DNA of 64,000 bases from assembly GCF_004801905.1 (NCBI RefSeq), contig NZ_SSSN01000015.1, positions 91,735-155,734 on the forward strand. The letters run 5' to 3'. Position numbers and translations under genes: made by a program. Positions 50,353 through 60,537 of this stretch are shown in pieces. The DNA comes from Orlajensenia flava. GTDB lineage: Bacteria > Actinomycetota > Actinomycetes > Actinomycetales > Microbacteriaceae. Below the pieces are notes generated by a model that was not told where the DNA came from, searched no databases, and saw nothing but the letters and a program-made list of their open reading frames with translations. Numbering within the stretch: position 1 is the stretch's first letter; the number at the start of each line of letters is the position of its first letter.

Positions 50353-51549
50353 TCATGAGGTCGCACCGCTCCGGACTTCACCAACACTCGAAGCGTCGGC
50401 GGGATCCAGCAGAACGGCCACCGCGCGTCGGTCGGGCTTGCCCGTGCTCAGCAGCGGTATACGGTCGACGACCAGGATGCGATCGGGTCGGGCGGCCGGC
50501 CCCAGCTCGGCCCCGACACGAGCGCGCACGTCGGCGATCGTCGCTCCCGCCGAGGTCGCGACGACGACGGGCACCTGGCCCCACTGCGCGCTCGACGTCG
50601 ATATGACGACGGCATCCTGGAGTCCATCGAGGCCACGAACGGCGCGTTCGACCGCGTCGAGCGACACCTTGGTGCCTCCGCTGATGATGACGTTGTCGGC
50701 GCGCCCGGTCACCCGCAGCGATCCGTCGCCGCCGAGGCCGCCGAGGTCACCCGTGCGGTACCAGCGCCGGTCGTCGTGCACCGTGAACGCGGATGCGGTG
50801 CGTTCGGCATCGTGAAGGTAGCCCTCCGCGAGCACCGATCCGCTGAGCTCGACCGCTCCGCCGACGATCGCGATGCGGGTGTCGCCGATCGGTCGGCCGT
50901 CGTACACGCAGCCGCCCGACGTCTCGCTCGATCCGTACGTCCTGGTCACGGCGAGTCCCAGAGCCCGGGCCCGATCGAGCAGGTCGCGCGGCGCGGCCTG
51001 GCCGCCGATCAGGATGCGGTCGAACCGCGCCGCCACAGCTCGCACGGCGTCGTCGCGTTCGGACGCGTCGACGATGCGGGCGAGTTGCACGGGGACGAGG
51101 GCGGTGTAGCGCCCGACCTCCTGCATCCGCTCGGCGGCGACGGAGAACTCGTGGGCGTCGAAGTGGCCGACGGTCATGGGCACGGGCTCGCTACCCGCGA
51201 CGATGCTGCGCACGAGCACGTTGACCCCGGCGATGTAGTGCGTGGGCAGCGCCATCAGCCACTGTCCGCTACCGCCGATCGCCGCTGCGGACGCGTCAGC
51301 CGACGCCAGCAGTGCGGCGGCCGAGAGTGCCACGCGTTTCGGGCGGCCGCTCGACCCGCTCGTCTCGATCACCAGCGCGACCTCGTCGGCGACCTCCGCA
51401 GGCACGGCGATTGCCGCGTCGGCCCCGTCTGCCGCGTCGACCACGTCTGCCGCCGGGAACACCGCCGGCCCACCGTCCAACGCCGAGCGGAGCGCATCCG
51501 TCACGGCGCGCGGATCGCCTCCGTCGACGCGCAGGAGCGGGCGCGCCAT
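50353..51549 (-). CDS. menE: o-Succinylbenzoate--CoA ligase
   Basis: A 398-residue AMP-forming acyl-CoA synthetase, short as is usual for actinobacterial MenE. The P-loop-like motif is ETSGSSGRPKRV; then TRTYGSSETSGG, WYRTGDLG and the C-terminal STGKPDRRAV with the catalytic Lys. It activates o-succinylbenzoate. It begins 2 bp past the menB stop, so it is coupled to menB. Confidence 0.93.
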   Translation of the reverse strand: MARPLLRVDGGDPRAVTDALRSALDGGPAVFPAADVVDAADGADAAIAVPAEVADEVALVIETSGSSGRPKRVALSAAALLASADASAAAIGGSGQWLMALPTHYIAGVNVLVRSIVAGSEPVPMTVGHFDAHEFSVAAERMQEVGRYTALVPVQLARIVDASERDDAVRAVAARFDRILIGGQAAPRDLLDRARALGLAVTRTYGSSETSGGCVYDGRPIGDTRIAIVGGAVELSGSVLAEGYLHDAERTASAFTVHDDRRWYRTGDLGGLGGDGSLRVTGRADNVIISGGTKVSLDAVERAVRGLDGLQDAVVISTSSAQWGQVPVVVATSAGATIADVRARVGAELGPAARPDRILVVDRIPLLSTGKPDRRAVAVLLDPADASSVGEVRSGATS

Positions 51550-51551
51550 GC

Positions 51552-52463
<912 letters not shown>

Positions 52464-52470
52464 GTCACCC

Positions 52471-52476
52471 AGCCTA
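52471..52476 (-). promoter_or_regulatory. -10 box of menB (leaderless)
   Basis: TAGGCT on the minus strand, 7 nt before the ATG at 52463. Confidence 0.55.
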
Positions 52477-52623
52477 TTCCGCGTCCACATCGGGCACCGC
52501 CCCGTCTCATCCGCTCACGTTCCCTCGAAAACGCAGGACGTGAGCGCCGATGGCTGCGATATGCGTCCATCGCCGCTCTCATCCTGCATTCTGCGATCAT
52601 CGCGGGGATGACAGACTGGGCGG

Positions 52624-53601
52624 GTGCCACTGCCGCCGCTCGCCGAACTGCTCGCCACCGCGCGAGTGGTCGCGCTCCCCCTCCGCACCCGCTTCCGCGG
52701 CATCGACGTGCGCGAGGCGATGCTGCTGCGCGGACCCGAGGGGTGGACCGAGTTCTCTCCGTTCGCCGAGTACGACGACGTCGAGTCATCCGCGTGGCTG
52801 TCGGCGGCGATCGACTTCGGCTGGCGGGCGATGCCGGTGCCGCTGCGTGACCGCATCCCCGTCAACGCGACCGTTCCGGCCGTCGACGCGGATGCCGTGG
52901 CGGGCGTCCTGGAGCGCTTCGCCGGGTGCCGCACCGCGAAGGTCAAGGTGGCCGAGTCGGACTGCACCCTCCCCGACGATGTCGCCCGGGTAGCGGCGGC
53001 GCGGCGGGTGCTCGGACCGGAGGGCCGCATCCGCGTCGATGCCAACGCCAACTGGAACCTCGACGAGGCCGAGCACGCCATCCACGCCCTCTCCGCCTAC
53101 GACCTGGAGTACGTGGAACAACCCTGCGCGAGCGTCGACGACCTCGCCGAGCTGCGTCGGCGCACGAAGTACATGGGCATCCCGATCGCGGCGGACGAGA
53201 GCGTTCGGCGGGCGGAGGATCCCCTCGCGGTGGCCGAGGCGGGGGCGGCCGACCTGCTGGTGATCAAGGCCCAGCCACTCGGCGGCATCCGGCGCGCGCA
53301 GGAGATCATCGGCGCGGCGGGCCTGCCGGTCGTCGTCTCGAGCGCCCTCGACACCAGTGTCGGGCTGGCGATGGGCGCCTACCTCGCCGCGTCGATCTCC
53401 GACCTGGAGTACGACTGCGGCCTCGGCACGGCCGAGTTGCTCGCCGCCGACGTCACGCGGGATCCGCTGTCCGTGCGGGACGGCGCGATCGACGTGCGGC
53501 GGGTCGACGTCGATGAGGCACTTCTCGATGAGCACGCCGCCTCGCCCGAGCGCACGCAGTGGTGGCTCGCCCGCCTGAAGCGGGTCTACGGCCACCTCTG
53601 A
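52624..53601 (+). CDS. menC: o-Succinylbenzoate synthase
   Basis: A 325-residue enolase-superfamily enzyme starting at GTG. It has the catalytic lysine pair region TAKVKVAES, metal ligands in RVDANANW, VEQPC and ADESV, and the second lysine in IKAQPLGG. It dehydrates SHCHC to o-succinylbenzoate. A CAGACT sequence lies 6 nt before the GTG, one base from the TAGACT boxes of its neighbours, so it may also be leaderless. Confidence 0.93.
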   Translation: MPLPPLAELLATARVVALPLRTRFRGIDVREAMLLRGPEGWTEFSPFAEYDDVESSAWLSAAIDFGWRAMPVPLRDRIPVNATVPAVDADAVAGVLERFAGCRTAKVKVAESDCTLPDDVARVAAARRVLGPEGRIRVDANANWNLDEAEHAIHALSAYDLEYVEQPCASVDDLAELRRRTKYMGIPIAADESVRRAEDPLAVAEAGAADLLVIKAQPLGGIRRAQEIIGAAGLPVVVSSALDTSVGLAMGAYLAASISDLEYDCGLGTAELLAADVTRDPLSVRDGAIDVRRVDVDEALLDEHAASPERTQWWLARLKRVYGHL

Positions 53602-53614
53602 GCGGCCGCCGGCA

Positions 53615-54613
53615 TCACAGGCCGGAGTAGGCGTGCAGGCCCTTGAAGAACAGGTTCACGATGGTGAAGTTGAACATCACGGCCGAGAAGCCGATGATGG
53701 CGAGCCACGCCGCGCGTGAGCCGCGCCAGCCGCGGGTGGCCCGCGCGTGGATGTACCCGGCGTAGATCACCCAGATGATGAAGGTCCAGACCTCCTTGGT
53801 GTCCCACCCCCAGTAGCGCCCCCACGCCTTCTCGGCCCAGATCGCTCCGGCCATGAGCGTGAACGTCCACAGGATGAAGCCGATGATGTTGATGCGATAG
53901 GCCAGCGCCTCGAGTCGCTCGGCCGACGGCAGCGTGGCCATCAGGCGCTGCACCGCCGAGGTCGCGCCGGCCGCGATCGACTCGCGCCGCGCCTGCAGCA
54001 ACTGCGCCACTGACAGGCCGAAGCCGAGGGCGAAGAAGCCCGTGCCGGTCGAGGCGACGAAGACGTGGATGATGAGCCAGATCGACTGCAGCGCCGGTGG
54101 CAGCGGCGTGACGGCGACGTAGAAGTTGACGGATGCCAACCCCAGCAGGATGAGCACGAGCCCGGTGATGAACGTGCCGAGGAACCGCAGGTCGATCTTG
54201 ATGTTGACGATGAGGTACACGGTGACGATGACGAGCGTTCCGGTCATCGCGAACTCGTACATGTTCGCCCACGGCACCCGCCCTGCCGCGACTCCCCGCA
54301 GCACGTCGGCCGAGAGGTGCAGCACCCAGGCGATGACCGTGAGCGCGACGCCGATGCGCAACGAGGGCGAGCGTCCATAGCGAGCGGCACCGGCATCCGT
54401 CGTGTCGAGGGTTGTCGTGTCGCGCACGAGCGTCGTCGTCACTCCGGCGGCCTGCGCGCCCGCTGCCCGATCAGCTGCGACCGGCGACGCGCTCTCGACC
54501 ACACCGACCGCGGAGGAGCGGCGGGCCAGGTCGACCGCATAGAAGATGAAGGCGAGCGCGTAGACGGCCATCGCCGAGTAAAGGGCGATGACGGATATCT
54601 CGTCGAAGTTCAC
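53615..54613 (-). CDS. ccsB: Cytochrome c biogenesis protein CcsB/ResC
   Basis: A 332-residue heme-handling membrane protein with about eight segments. The tryptophan-rich heme motif (WGRYWGWDTKEVWTF) and the flanking His in WLIIHVFVASTGTGFFALGFG and IHARATRGW are clear. With ResB it forms the system II cytochrome c synthase that exports heme and attaches it to CxxCH. It starts 3 bp after the ResB stop and ends the five-gene operon. Confidence 0.94.
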   Translation of the reverse strand: MNFDEISVIALYSAMAVYALAFIFYAVDLARRSSAVGVVESASPVAADRAAGAQAAGVTTTLVRDTTTLDTTDAGAARYGRSPSLRIGVALTVIAWVLHLSADVLRGVAAGRVPWANMYEFAMTGTLVIVTVYLIVNIKIDLRFLGTFITGLVLILLGLASVNFYVAVTPLPPALQSIWLIIHVFVASTGTGFFALGFGLSVAQLLQARRESIAAGATSAVQRLMATLPSAERLEALAYRINIIGFILWTFTLMAGAIWAEKAWGRYWGWDTKEVWTFIIWVIYAGYIHARATRGWRGSRAAWLAIIGFSAVMFNFTIVNLFFKGLHAYSGL

Positions 54614-54616
54614 GGC

Positions 54617-56374
54617 CTACGCCTCGCTGTTCTTCTCGGGTACTGGCTTCTCGGCAGCGGGAGGGGCGGATGCGCCGAGCCCGGCTGCGTGTCTGTCCGC
54701 GACGGCGGTGACGGCGGCCTTCAGGCCGGGATCCTCGCCTCGTGCAAGTCCAGCGTATTCGATGATGAGCGCGCCATCGCGGCCTTCGTCTGCACGAACC
54801 TTCACCCAGATGCGCCGGCGCGGGATGAACAGCGAGACGATGAGGCCGCCGAGGATGAGTGCGGCGAACAGGGCGACCCACCCCTGCGTCGGGTCGTGGT
54901 GGAAGTCGAGCGACGCGAACCGGGAAACGGACTGCGAGTAGTCGTCTGTTGATGCGGTCGGCGACGCGTTCTCGAAGGTGACGGATCCGAGGCCGTTCGG
55001 CAGCTGCTGGGTCTGGCCGGGCATGAGCTCGAGCGCCTTGGAGGCAGCCTTGCCGCCCGCGATCTCGGTCATCGTGTCGGTGTTCAGCGTGTACACCGAC
55101 GTCGGCGTGCCCTTGTCGATGCCGAGGTCGCCCTCGAACACCTGCATGGTCAGCACGGGGTACTCCAGGTCAGGGTAGCTCGAGAAGAAGGGGGGTTGCT
55201 TGGCGCCTTGAGTCGGGTAGAACAGCCCGATCATGCCGATCTGCTTGGCGAGGCCGTCGGGCACCTTGACGATGCCGATGGAGGTGAGCTGGGGGTCCTG
55301 CGGAAGAAACGGGATGCTGTCGGTGAAGACGACCTTGCCGCTCGGGTCCTTGACCGTGATGGTCGGCGCGTAGCCGTTGCCGAGCAGGTAGATGTCGGTG
55401 CCGCCGGTGCGGAGCGGCTCGTTGACCTTGATGCGCTGCTTGGTCGGCTTCTGGCCCTGGTGCGAGACCGAGACGGAGGCGAGGTAGTCGATCGGCTGCC
55501 CGAACGCCTTCGCGTTCTTCTGCTCGTACGTCACCGACATGTCATCGAGGGTGAGGGAGTACGGGTCGAGCGCGTCGGGGCTGAAGAACCGTCCGGGGTT
55601 GAACGAGTCGTAGGCGGAGAGGGTGTTGACGAACGTCTGGCCCTCCACGAGCACGCGCTGGCCCGTGAATCCCCATCCGCTGCCGAAGCCGACGGTGATG
55701 AGCATGCCCACGAGCGCGGAGTGGAAGATGAGGTTTCCGGTCTCGCGCAGGTACCCGCGCTCCGCCGAGACGCTCTTCTCGCCGCGGGACTCGAACAGCG
55801 CCACGCGGTAGCCCGCCGACTTGAGCTGCGACCGGGCGGCCTCGATCGCCGCATCAGCGTCGGCGTTCGCCGTCCGTTCGGTATGCACGTCGAGGCGGGA
55901 GAGGCGGGCCGGTGTGCGGGGCGGCTTGGCGCGGAGCGCCTCGAGGTGGTGCTTGGTGCGCGGGATGACGCAGCCGATGAGGGAGATGAACAGCAGCAGG
56001 TAGATGGCCGAGAACCAGGCCGAGCTGTAGACGTCGAACGCCTGCAGCTTGTCGAGGAAGGGCGCGAGGTGGGGGTTGTCGCGGAAGTACTGCGTGACAC
56101 CGTTCGGGTCACTCGAGCGCTGGGGCACGAGGGAGCCCGGCACCGCCGCGATCGCGAGCAGCAGCAGCAGGAACAGCGCCGTTCGCATGCTCGTGAGTTG
56201 CCGCCAGAACCAGCGCAGCCAGCCGACGAAGCCGAGCTTCGGGCTGGTGACGGAATCGTCGACGGATGCCGGTGCCTGCGAATCGACGTGGTCGTCGGGC
56301 CGGGCGAGGTTCGCCTCGCCGTCGCCGTCGTGCGCACGCTCGTCGGGAGTGCGGTCGTCAGAGGAAGAGGTCAA
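54617..56374 (-). CDS. resB: Cytochrome c biogenesis protein ResB
   Basis: A 585-residue ResB/Ccs1 protein. It has an N-terminal cytoplasmic stretch, three segments (MRTALFLLLLLAIAAVPGSLVPQRS..., AWFSAIYLLLFISLIGCVIPR, NLIFHSALVGMLITVGFGSG), a large outer domain, and a last segment (GWVALFAALILGGLIVSLFIPRRRIW). It partners CcsB. Its start overlaps the CcdA stop by 17 bp. Confidence 0.94.
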   Translation of the reverse strand: MTSSSDDRTPDERAHDGDGEANLARPDDHVDSQAPASVDDSVTSPKLGFVGWLRWFWRQLTSMRTALFLLLLLAIAAVPGSLVPQRSSDPNGVTQYFRDNPHLAPFLDKLQAFDVYSSAWFSAIYLLLFISLIGCVIPRTKHHLEALRAKPPRTPARLSRLDVHTERTANADADAAIEAARSQLKSAGYRVALFESRGEKSVSAERGYLRETGNLIFHSALVGMLITVGFGSGWGFTGQRVLVEGQTFVNTLSAYDSFNPGRFFSPDALDPYSLTLDDMSVTYEQKNAKAFGQPIDYLASVSVSHQGQKPTKQRIKVNEPLRTGGTDIYLLGNGYAPTITVKDPSGKVVFTDSIPFLPQDPQLTSIGIVKVPDGLAKQIGMIGLFYPTQGAKQPPFFSSYPDLEYPVLTMQVFEGDLGIDKGTPTSVYTLNTDTMTEIAGGKAASKALELMPGQTQQLPNGLGSVTFENASPTASTDDYSQSVSRFASLDFHHDPTQGWVALFAALILGGLIVSLFIPRRRIWVKVRADEGRDGALIIEYAGLARGEDPGLKAAVTAVADRHAAGLGASAPPAAEKPVPEKNSEA

Positions 56375-57113
56375 AGCTCGCCATCACCGCCTGCAGGCTC
56401 GACATCCACGCTGTCCAGACTCCCGTCACCATCAACAGGCCCACCACGATGAGCAGTGAGCCGCCCACGATATTGATCGCCCGAATATGCCGCTTGAAGA
56501 ATGCCACGGCGCCCGTCACCCAGCTGAAGCCGAGAGCGACCAGGAGGAATGGGACGCCGAGGCCGATGCAGTAGGCCACTCCGAGGAGCGCCCCTCGCCA
56601 GACCGACGCCGAACTGAGCGAGAGGTTGAGCACGGCGGCGAGCGTCGGCCCGATGCAGGGCGTCCACCCGATGCCGAAGACGATGCCCAGCAGCGGAGCG
56701 CCGGCGAGGCCGGTCGCCGGTCGCCAGCCCGGCTTGATGGTGCGCTGCAGGAAGGTGAACTGGCCGATGAAGACGAGTCCCATGAGGATGACGACGACGC
56801 CGAGCACGCGGAAGATCAGGTCGGAGTACACCTTCAACCAGATTCCGATCGCGCCCGCCGCGGCCGAGAAGGCGACGAACACGAGGGTGAACCCGAGCAC
56901 GAACAACGCGACGCCGAGCAGAAGCCGGCGGCGGTAGTGACGTTCGACGCGCGCGTCGCCTGAGGCATCCGTGAACCCGCCGACATAGCCGAGGTAGCCG
57001 GGCACCAGCGGCAGCACGCACGGGGAAAGGAAGGAGACCAGCCCTGCGGCGATGGCGATGGGCACGGCGGCGAGCAACTGCCCGCTCATCACGATGTCTC
57101 CGACTCCGCCCAT
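56358..57113 (-). CDS. ccdA: Thiol:disulfide interchange membrane protein CcdA
   Basis: A 251-residue CcdA with six membrane segments. The two redox cysteines lie in FLSPCVLPLVPGYLGYVGG and GWTPCIGPTL. It carries reducing power across the membrane to the thioredoxin-like ResA, keeping apocytochrome cysteines reduced. The ATG at 57113 shares one base with the ResA stop (TGATG). Confidence 0.94.
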   Translation of the reverse strand: MGGVGDIVMSGQLLAAVPIAIAAGLVSFLSPCVLPLVPGYLGYVGGFTDASGDARVERHYRRRLLLGVALFVLGFTLVFVAFSAAAGAIGIWLKVYSDLIFRVLGVVVILMGLVFIGQFTFLQRTIKPGWRPATGLAGAPLLGIVFGIGWTPCIGPTLAAVLNLSLSSASVWRGALLGVAYCIGLGVPFLLVALGFSWVTGAVAFFKRHIRAINIVGGSLLIVVGLLMVTGVWTAWMSSLQAVMASFDLFL

Positions 57114-57712
57114 CAGTCGGTTTCGGCGATGGTGTCGCGCACAAGGGTCTCGAGGATGTCGGGGCTCTGCAGCTGACCCAGGATGCGCGCGGCCACGCGA
57201 TGCTTCGCGTCGAGCACGAGCGTGGTCGGCACGGCGTTCGGCGGAACGGTACCGGCGAAGGCGAGCTGAACGCTTCCGGTCTGGGCGTCGATGATCGACG
57301 GATAGCCGACCGAGTAGGTCTGCTCGAAGGAGGCGGCGGTGGCGGCCTGGTCCCGCACGTTCACGCCGACGAAGGTGGCACCCTTGCCGCCGAACTCCTT
57401 GTTGATCTTCTCGAGGTCGCCCGCCTCGGCACGGCAGGGCGCGCATGCGGCGTACCAGAAGTTGACCACCATGACCTGGCCCGCCTGGTCGGCCGAGGAG
57501 AACGGGTCGCCGCTCTCGGTGGTTCCGCTGAACTCGACCGCCGCAGCGCGATCCTTCTGGGCGATCTCGGTGACCGTGCCGTCGCCGGCGACGTAGTTCT
57601 TGCCTGAGCCCGCCTTGTACTGGTCGGCGAGCGGCTCACTCGAGCAGCCGGCGAGGGCGAGCGTCGCACTCAAGGCGAGAGCCACGACCGCGGTGAGGTG
57701 GCGCCCGCGCAT
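57113..57712 (-). CDS. resA: Thioredoxin-like lipoprotein ResA/TlpA
   Basis: A 199-residue extracytoplasmic thioredoxin with a lipoprotein signal (ALSATLALAGCSS). The active site is FWYAACAPCRAE, and the cis-Pro is in NAVPTTLVLD. It reduces the CxxCH disulfide of apocytochromes for heme attachment. Its start and stop overlap its neighbours by one base each. Confidence 0.93.
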   Translation of the reverse strand: MRGRHLTAVVALALSATLALAGCSSEPLADQYKAGSGKNYVAGDGTVTEIAQKDRAAAVEFSGTTESGDPFSSADQAGQVMVVNFWYAACAPCRAEAGDLEKINKEFGGKGATFVGVNVRDQAATAASFEQTYSVGYPSIIDAQTGSVQLAFAGTVPPNAVPTTLVLDAKHRVAARILGQLQSPDILETLVRDTIAETD

Positions 57713-58356
57713 CAGACGGCGCCCACGTCGGTGGCCGAGCCGCTGAGGTGCGCCGCGGGGTCGGAGTAGCCGACCTCGACGTAACGGTCGCCGTGCTTCT
57801 CGAGGCTCGTGATGCTCGACAGGTTGCAGCGGCGAGTGCCCGGGTTGTGCGCGAGGCCCTTGCCCGCGACCGATCGGGCGACCATCGTGATGCAGGCCTG
57901 GTGGCTGACGATCACGACGTCGCCTCCATCGACCGAGGCGTCGGCATCCGCGATCCCCGCCATCATGCGAGAGACGATGGACGAGAACGGCTCACCCCAG
58001 CTGGGCTTGAACGGGTTGGCCATGTACCGCCAGTTGCGTGGGTCACGGAGGGCGCCGCCCGGTCCGCGCATCCGCTTGCCCTCGAAGGCGTTGGTCGGCT
58101 CGACGAAGCGCTCGTCGGTCTGAATGGGCAGCGCGAAGGCGGTAGCAATGGGGGAGGCCGACTGCTGGGCGCGCAGCAGGGGCGACGCGAACAGGGCGCT
58201 CACCGGGCGACCGGATGCGGTGAGCTCATCGCCTGCCGCCTGGGCCATCTGCACGCCGAGCGGCGACAGGCCGAAGCCGTCGAGTCGTCCGTAGAGCACG
58301 TGCTCGGGGTTGGCCACCTCGCCGTGCCGCACGAGATGGATGCGGGATGCTGGCAC
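57712..58356 (-). CDS. Histidine phosphatase (phosphoglycerate mutase-like)
   Basis: A 214-residue histidine-phosphatase-fold protein. The phosphorylated His is in LVRHGEVANPEH, with a second His in VVIVSHQACI. Members range from mutases to broad phosphatases. It heads the cytochrome c biogenesis operon and overlaps resA by one base; this arrangement is common in actinobacteria but the link is unexplained. The GTG at 58356 follows a TAGTAT box by 6 nt. Confidence 0.9.
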   Translation of the reverse strand: MPASRIHLVRHGEVANPEHVLYGRLDGFGLSPLGVQMAQAAGDELTASGRPVSALFASPLLRAQQSASPIATAFALPIQTDERFVEPTNAFEGKRMRGPGGALRDPRNWRYMANPFKPSWGEPFSSIVSRMMAGIADADASVDGGDVVIVSHQACITMVARSVAGKGLAHNPGTRRCNLSSITSLEKHGDRYVEVGYSDPAAHLSGSATDVGAV

Positions 58357-58362
58357 CCCCCA

Positions 58363-58368
58363 ATACTA
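58363..58368 (-). promoter_or_regulatory. -10 box of cytochrome c biogenesis operon (leaderless)
   Basis: TAGTAT on the minus strand, 6 nt before the GTG at 58356. Confidence 0.5.
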
Positions 58369-58452
58369 CGGAGCGCCTTGCCGCGAGTTCGCCGAGAGCG
58401 CGGGGCGCCGTGCTGAGCAGTCCGGGCCGACGGGCGCCCGGCATCGCGCGGG

Positions 58453-58458
58453 TAGAAT
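58453..58458 (+). promoter_or_regulatory. -10 box of aspS (leaderless)
   Basis: TAGAAT, 8 nt before the GTG at 58467. Confidence 0.5.
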
Positions 58459-58466
58459 CGTCGCTT

Positions 58467-59807
58467 GTGACTTCCCGCACCCTTGTCAAGAACCTCGCCT
58501 CCCTCGCCGACGGCCCTGTGACCGTCTCCGGATGGGTGGACACCGTGCGCGACCAGAAGAAGGTGCAGTTCGTCATCCTGCGCGACGAGTCCGGTGCCGT
58601 GCAGCTCGTGAACCCCGCCGTACGCGAACTCGATGAGGCCGACAACGCCTCGGCTGCGCGCCTGGCGACGACCGAGGCCATCTCGGCGCTCTCGCACGGC
58701 TCGTTCATCACGGTCTCCGGAGAGCTGAAGAAGGACGAGCGCGTCAAGCTCGGTGGCCTCGAGGTGAAGATCGGGTCGCTCGAGATCGTCGCCGAGGCGA
58801 ACCCCGAGACGCCGATCGCCGCCGACTCCAGCCTCGACAAGCGGATGGACTGGCGCTTCCTCGACCTCCGTCAGCCGCGTCAGGCGCTCATCTTCCGCAT
58901 CCAGACCACGTTCCTGCACGCGCTGCGCACGTACTGGGTCGAGAACGACTTCGTCGAGATCCACACCCCGAAGCTCATGGCGAGCGCCAGCGAGTCGCGC
59001 GCCGAGCTCTTCGAGGTCGGCTACTTCGAGGGCAAGGCCTACCTCGCCCAGAGCCCGCAGTTCTTCAAGCAGATGGCGCAACCGGCCGGGTTCGGCAAGG
59101 TGTTCGAGGTCGGTCCCGCGTTCCGCGCCGACCCGTCGTTCACCTCGCGTCACGCGACCGAGTTCACGTCGGTCGACGCCGAGATCAGCTGGGTGGGTTC
59201 GCATGAGGACGTCATGAAGCTGCACGAGGAGCTCATGGTCGCGGGCTTCAGCGCCGTCAAGGCCAAGCACGGCGCCGAGATCGCCGAGCTGTTCGGCATC
59301 GAGCTCGAGGTTCCCACTACCCCGTTCCCCCGCATCCCGCTGGCCGAGGCGAAGCAGATCGTCGCGGACCGCGGCTACGAGATCCCGCGCGCGGACGACG
59401 ACATGGACCCCGAGGGCGAGCGTCAGATCTCCGCGTACGTCAAGGAGGAGTTCGGCCACGACTTCGTGTTCCTGACCGACTACGCGTCCAGCATCCGGCC
59501 GTTCTACCACATGCGCAACGCGGCGGATGAGTCGATCACCAACTCGTACGACCTCATCTACAACGGCACGGAGATCTCGACGGGCGCGCAGCGCGAGCAC
59601 CGCATCGACGTCCTGGTCGAGAACGCGAAGTCGAAGGGCCTCGACCCCGAGGAGCTGGGTTTCTACCTCGACTTCTTCCGGTATGGCGTTCCGCCGCACG
59701 GTGGATTCGGCATGGGCCTGGCCCGAGTGCTGATGCTCATGCTGGGCGAGTCGTCCATCCGCGAGACCACCTACCTGTTCCGCGGACCGACGCGACTGCT
59801 GCCGTAG
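58467..59807 (+). CDS. aspS: Aspartate--tRNA(Asp/Asn) ligase, archaeal-genre type
   Basis: A 446-residue class II aminoacyl-tRNA synthetase. The N-terminal OB-fold (VTVSGWVDTVRDQKKVQFVILRDESGAVQLV) is followed by motif 2 (AFRADPSFTSRHATEFTSVDAE) and motif 3 (GFGMGLARVLMLML). The bacterial-type AspRS is about 590 residues with a GAD insertion; that domain is missing here, which is the archaeal/eukaryal genre (AspRS2). Such enzymes are often non-discriminating and make Asp-tRNA(Asn) for GatCAB. Whether a bacterial-type AspRS also exists cannot be seen. Start at GTG, 8 nt after a TAGAAT box. Confidence 0.94.
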   Translation: MTSRTLVKNLASLADGPVTVSGWVDTVRDQKKVQFVILRDESGAVQLVNPAVRELDEADNASAARLATTEAISALSHGSFITVSGELKKDERVKLGGLEVKIGSLEIVAEANPETPIAADSSLDKRMDWRFLDLRQPRQALIFRIQTTFLHALRTYWVENDFVEIHTPKLMASASESRAELFEVGYFEGKAYLAQSPQFFKQMAQPAGFGKVFEVGPAFRADPSFTSRHATEFTSVDAEISWVGSHEDVMKLHEELMVAGFSAVKAKHGAEIAELFGIELEVPTTPFPRIPLAEAKQIVADRGYEIPRADDDMDPEGERQISAYVKEEFGHDFVFLTDYASSIRPFYHMRNAADESITNSYDLIYNGTEISTGAQREHRIDVLVENAKSKGLDPEELGFYLDFFRYGVPPHGGFGMGLARVLMLMLGESSIRETTYLFRGPTRLLP

Positions 59808-59852
59808 CACCGCGCTAGGCGCGTGGCCCCTCGGGAGGCCGCGACGACAGGA

Positions 59853-60524
59853 TCAGAAGCTGCCGATTCCCTTGCCGACCATGACCACGCCGATTACCAG
59901 CAGGAGGATGGCCATGACCGTCGTGTTGTTGTGCACCAGCCACCCCCGCAAGCTTTGGAGCGGCGCAGCCATTCGGTCTGCCGCGACGAGGTAGGCGATG
60001 ACCGGCACGGCGACCGAGCTCGCGGCGATGACGATGAAGACGACGATCGCGATGACCTCGGCGCCGACGGATGCCCCGGCTCCGCCGATCGCCACGCCCC
60101 CTCCGGCCGCCATCAGCAGGTTCTTCGGGTTGACGGCCGAGAGCAGGAAGCCGAGCACGAGGGCGCGCTGAACGTTCATCGTGTCGATCGCGCTCATCCA
60201 CTTGGGCAGAGCGGGCTCGGCGTCACCCGTCGGTCGGCCGCGGAACTGCCGCGCCGCGAGCAGGAGGAGGAGCGCTCCGAGGATGATCTTGATCCAGCCG
60301 GCGATCGGCTTCGACGCGTCCGGATCGGATGCGGGGATGATGGACGCGAGCAGTGTGAAGACGACGACCGCCACGGTGATGCCGACCACCCAGCCGATCA
60401 GGAACCCGACACTGGTGCCTCGCGCCTTCGGCGAGAGCAGCATGAGGATGGCGGCGATGATCGGGATCGGGCTGATCGCGACGCCCAGCGCAAGGGGGAG
60501 GATCTCCCCGATGATCGAACCCAT
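59853..60524 (-). CDS. GAP/LysE-like membrane exporter
   Basis: A 223-residue protein with six membrane segments, beginning MGSIIGEILPLALGVAISPIPIIAAILMLLS. This fits the Sap/GAP family (Sap, sulfolipid-1-addressing protein) of the LysE superfamily. The middle block ALVLGFLLSAVNPKNLLMAAGGG is typical. It probably exports a small molecule or lipid; the substrate is unknown. GAGGAG precedes the ATG. It starts 14 bp past the SulP stop on the same strand, so they may be co-transcribed. Confidence 0.85.
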   Translation of the reverse strand: MGSIIGEILPLALGVAISPIPIIAAILMLLSPKARGTSVGFLIGWVVGITVAVVVFTLLASIIPASDPDASKPIAGWIKIILGALLLLLAARQFRGRPTGDAEPALPKWMSAIDTMNVQRALVLGFLLSAVNPKNLLMAAGGGVAIGGAGASVGAEVIAIVVFIVIAASSVAVPVIAYLVAADRMAAPLQSLRGWLVHNNTTVMAILLLVIGVVMVGKGIGSF

Positions 60525-60537
60525 TGTCGTTCTCCTC

